DNA of 10,902 nt from an uncultured Roseburia sp. (GTDB taxonomy: Bacteria > Bacillota > Clostridia > Lachnospirales > Lachnospiraceae). Shown in pieces: positions 9,501 to 10,902 of this stretch (its first letter is position 1; every line of letters begins with the position of its first letter). Location of the stretch: the NCBI GenBank assembly GCA_945928585.1, contig CAMENQ010000051.1, positions 1-10,902 on the forward strand, read 5' to 3'. The position numbers were made by a program, and so were the translations under genes. Below the pieces are notes generated by a model. That model made no database searches. It was not told the DNA's origin and saw only the letters and a list, made by a program, of their open reading frames with translations.

Positions 9501-10564
9501 TTTATACTGCTGATTTCAGCGTTTGTATAATCATCTGAATCTATATTTTTATAGATGCTGTTACATTTTTTGATTACATCGAAGTAGTCAGCGTTATCAG
9601 TAAAATCAGAAGGGAAATCCTCTTCGCTGATAATGCCTGTAATATAAAGATTTGCTATTGCAGCAAGAGCAGTATCATCGTTTGAATTTACTGCATAGTC
9701 TATCAGTGTATCATATTTTTCAAGTGTTATAAGTCCTGTTACATAAGAAGACTTTATTTCAGGCAAATCAAATATACTGCTGTCCTCTTTATACAGGCTG
9801 TTTAATGAAGATGTCATTTTTTCAATGGTATTATAGCTTTCGCTGTCGCCGGAAGCAATGTACTCATCATATGCAGCAAGAAGCTTACTTGAGGCTGATA
9901 TGGCTAAGCTAAGACTTTTGGCAGAGCTGTCATTGGAAAGATAATCATCAACTTCTTTTTTTATAGAGCTGATTACGGCTTCAGAACGATTTTCTTCGGA
10001 TTCTAATGCCTTTGATATATCAGCATCAGAAACTTTTTCAATGCCGTATTCGTCAGGTGATACATCGGAAGTCTTAAGGCTGTTATATAATGCCTGATTT
10101 GCCTTGAGTGTGTCAGCAGATATATATGCTCCTGATGAAACTGCATTTACAAAAGCACTTATATCTTCAGGTAAAGAACCTTTATTACGATTTAAAAAGA
10201 CAGAAAGTGCTTTAGACATAAGAACAGCTTTCTGTTCATCGCCTGTTAATATGCCAAGACGTACGGAAGAAATAAGTCCTTCCTCTGTATCGCCAAAAGC
10301 TGAAAACAGTTTGTCAAGGTATGATTTGGCTTCGTCTAAATTGCCGGAAAGCATATTTACATTTGCCATGTAGTTCAGATGTTCGGCAGACATGGCAGAA
10401 TTACTTTCTTCAGGCGATTTCCAGACGAGAAAGCCGGTGACAATAATTGCACATGATATGACAAGAGAAACCGCTGGAATTAAATATGCTTTTTTCTTTA
10501 CCATATATATGATGGAAAAGACTATAAGCGGGGAAAGTCCTGCCATAAGTAGTAATCCATTCAA
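6536..10564 (-). CDS. Membrane-anchored VWA-domain surface protein with TIG-like and large beta-rich C-terminal regions
   Basis: Function unknown. The start is a TTG at 10564, eight bases after AGGAGG; the in-frame ATG at 10630 has no ribosome site and the one at 10546 is too far. The protein has 1342 residues. Two membrane helices (about 4-22 and 27-48) flank a KKK turn, which places the large remainder outside the cell. A TPR-like helical part (about 58-125) and a long Ser/Asp/Asn-rich helical region (to about 530) follow. The VWA domain (about 540-720) has a complete MIDAS: D548-N-S550-G-S552, T612 and D640 in TDG, so it should bind a divalent metal and a ligand. A TIG/IPT-like domain (about 773-860, with GSGF near 794) comes next, then about 480 beta-rich residues without a recognised family. 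There is no LPXTG sorting signal. It is the first gene of an operon with the Ig-like membrane protein downstream. An adhesion or cell-envelope assembly role is inference. Confidence 0.88.
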   Translation of the reverse strand: MNGLLLMAGLSPLIVFSIIYMVKKKAYLIPAVSLVISCAIIVTGFLVWKSPEESNSAMSAEHLNYMANVNMLSGNLDEAKSYLDKLFSAFGDTEEGLISSVRLGILTGDEQKAVLMSKALSVFLNRNKGSLPEDISAFVNAVSSGAYISADTLKANQALYNSLKTSDVSPDEYGIEKVSDADISKALESEENRSEAVISSIKKEVDDYLSNDSSAKSLSLAISASSKLLAAYDEYIASGDSESYNTIEKMTSSLNSLYKEDSSIFDLPEIKSSYVTGLITLEKYDTLIDYAVNSNDDTALAAIANLYITGIISEEDFPSDFTDNADYFDVIKKCNSIYKNIDSDDYTNAEISSIKSNLQTIAAKNSNPVLSEIEDRLSPENAPKEDMAGLYIQDSSINSALSDKSAAFEALNNALSNLNSSDNELLKNALEEINAIVDNSSLNDNITNLDSYLSDAYKSSLPMDESIITVPDSFLNTSNSYVNEKRAMINIGIVKTDDFPTIKAYVSTSGTDITDRDNIVISDCGSVIEDYTIEKVHYSSSQIFLACDNSGSMSGDIEALKTAVSKFVESKNAKEKIGIIAFDSSVLSNTGLSKDDKLLQDAIDSFSSGGGTYIGSGVDAAFEGISSSENSFNVIIVMTDGQDSSFATDAALNELRQRCIENNVVLYTIGLGDVSADYLQNVADSGMGSFIYSSNSVQLEELYSFIHNQLDNNYLITYKAKDTTTSKDRLLTITNKADGYTGKRYYSLDYSDSDDGSEDSDNNGTVLNGINVSRLGVSTIIKGASNEAQFTILGSGFDKAKSISVSITGNKLYSNLDCAVSNDKKLTVTIPADTAYDTYEVAVAIDGNTVKLSGLSILKEGDSSSISFGDYTFSAMSVTTTDNNIYLKGNVVMNNYLHFNGDVTLTGSLAGNTLSLEDNSGSYIAYNISLPGLLSSFYDNTISMPPLKNITLYKDSDNFDKYNAYGKLYYGPLSIYDPYIELHPEYINLTISSVNFDFPTLNNLLDYVESPISATGEEASFVITKDKAGIVYSLSSDLNLSGNKSLHLGPAELSVSHVELSLDTFNHDYRAGLSVSIDGVPLFGDDDGVSFGFTIGIADGRFDALDLAADIDFNVVKVPPVTINDFHAGVEGLSGEKQDASMGSRLLGATWYGQCAVNFFKLNEIIPGLSSFLGDILDISILTLDETKLSLTLSNWNVSLDTSAVLLEVVTLGKLEVDIGHYDYSNYLLGIDDSQVAGVHAAISNELNLDFGNNLKFNVSGSSQVDINNKFAGVMSNGKIDYNIKIFKKFTGDLEGNFIMGIHNNSSQFTILIKSDDYTSGRDGGVRITFTSGDWLPSVTLY

Positions 10565-10570
10565 TTCATT

Positions 10571-10579
10571 TTCCTCCTT
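10571..10579 (-). promoter_or_regulatory. Ribosome binding site deciding the TTG start of the VWA gene
   Basis: AAGGAGGAA on the minus strand is the only strong site in the region. An ATG three bases after AGGAGG is in the wrong frame and stops after two codons (AUG AAU UGA). The TTG eight bases after AGGAGG is in frame with the whole protein and well spaced. Confidence 0.75.
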
Positions 10580-10595
10580 GTAGTAATTTTGTATG

Positions 10596-10612
10596 AGAAT
10601 AAGAGTTATTCT
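10596..10612. promoter_or_regulatory. Operator-like perfect dyad upstream of the VWA operon
   Basis: AGAATAA (10596-10602) and TTATTCT (10606-10612) form a perfect 7-base inverted repeat around GAG, 17 bases upstream of the ribosome binding site. TATGAT- and GATAAT-like -10 candidates lie further upstream on the minus strand (about 10625-10640), but no good -35 box accompanies them. The dyad could be an operator or a small leader hairpin. It is AT-rich, so chance is possible. Confidence 0.3.
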
Positions 10613-10630
10613 TAATTTTAAGATTATCAT

Positions 10631-10727
10631 ATATCATAAGAAAAATCTAGGGAAAAGTGATGCCGGATACATGCGGTTTCAGGAACGGCTTCGATGGTAA
10701 CGGACGGGATTAGGGGGTGGATATTAT
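10631..10727. other. Intergenic region with a GC-richer block, no gene found
   Basis: This stretch lies upstream of the VWA operon. From about 10659 to 10720 it is visibly richer in G and C than the flanking AT-rich sequence. It contains a possible stem GATGCCG (10659-10665) with CGGCTTC (10686-10692), with one mismatch, and a G-rich run ending in AGGGGGTGG (10712-10720). The run resembles a ribosome site for an 11-codon frame at 10726-10761. I could not match it to a known riboswitch or RNA family. Confidence 0.35.
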
Positions 10728-10902
10728 GTGTATAAGCTTCGAGGGCAATAAGAAATTTTAATAATGTGCTGCAACTATCTTCTAAGCGGCGGTCATAACT
10801 CGAAATTGGCTTATTCAGTCAATTCCTCAGACAGATGACCTCTGCTAAGAAGATAGCCGCAGCACATTATTAAATTTCTAATTGCCTCCTCAATGCTTAC
10901 AC
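10728..10902. repeat. Long imperfect inverted repeat (hairpin or MITE-like element)
   Basis: The left arm (10728-10796) is the reverse complement of the right arm (10835-10902): 58 matches over 66 aligned positions plus five single-arm bases. The longest uninterrupted match is TTTAATAATGTGCTGC, and the ends are GTGTA and TACAC. The 38-base spacer holds a small inner stem (AATTG 10804-10808 with CAATT 10820-10824). If transcribed from the minus strand, three of the eight mismatches become G-U pairs, against one from the plus strand, a slight hint of minus-strand RNA. The right arm ends exactly at the window edge, so the repeat may extend further. It may be a miniature inverted-repeat element or a structured RNA gene. 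Confidence 0.8.

Noticed and set aside
10565..10630. ATG at 10630 as start of the VWA protein
   Set aside because: No ribosome site precedes it. The strong AAGGAGGAA lies inside that extension and points to the TTG at 10564, and the extra 22 residues look untranslated.
10659..10692. Group II intron domain V
   Set aside because: It is 34 bases long with a base-paired closing stem, but there is no GNRA loop in the middle and no proper catalytic triad; no intron protein is in the window.
10764..10838. Small frames starting MCC on both strands of the inverted repeat
   Set aside because: They look alike only because the arms are inverted copies. Neither has a well-spaced ribosome site, and the substitutions between arms do not favour silent positions.
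10728..10902. 6S RNA
   Set aside because: The length and rod shape fit, but the stem lacks the large asymmetric central bubble that defines 6S RNA.

Overview
The window is AT-rich and reads as a chromosomal segment of a Gram-positive Clostridia bacterium, most likely Lachnospiraceae. This is an inference from three things seen in the sequence: a Clostridia-type aspartyl-tRNA synthetase, a PAS-HisKA-receiver-HPt hybrid kinase of a build common in that family, and strong AGGAGG ribosome binding sites. There is no sign of an outer membrane system, and no rRNA, tRNA, CRISPR array or transposase gene was found.

Left part, + strand. Positions 1-2372 hold the 3' part of a hybrid sensor histidine kinase; its extracellular sensor presumably lies beyond the left edge. 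Three bases after its stop begins a textbook housekeeping promoter (TTGACA, 17-base spacer, TATAAT) that drives aspS (2491-4242). aspS is followed by a 96-base tandem repeat carrying two GC-rich hairpins and two TTCGC hairpins, and then by a longer terminator hairpin at 4436-4485.

Right part, - strand. A two-gene operon is transcribed toward aspS. The first gene (10564-6536, TTG start) encodes a 1342-residue membrane-anchored surface protein: two N-terminal membrane helices, a helical repeat region, a von Willebrand factor A domain with an intact metal site, a probable TIG/IPT domain, and about 480 beta-rich residues that I do not recognise. The second gene (6513-4540), 22 bases downstream, encodes a 657-residue protein with a signal peptide, several Ig/FN3-like extracellular domains and three C-terminal membrane helices. 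Together they look like a two-component cell-surface assembly of unknown function, with metal-dependent ligand binding by the VWA protein. This is the best candidate for an undescribed system here.

Right edge (10565-10902). No convincing gene is present. The stretch holds the operon's ribosome binding site, a small operator-like dyad, a locally GC-richer block and, most strikingly, a 175-base long inverted repeat with arms of 69 and 68 bases (about 88 % matched) that runs to the last base of the window. It could be a MITE-like element or the gene of a long hairpin RNA.
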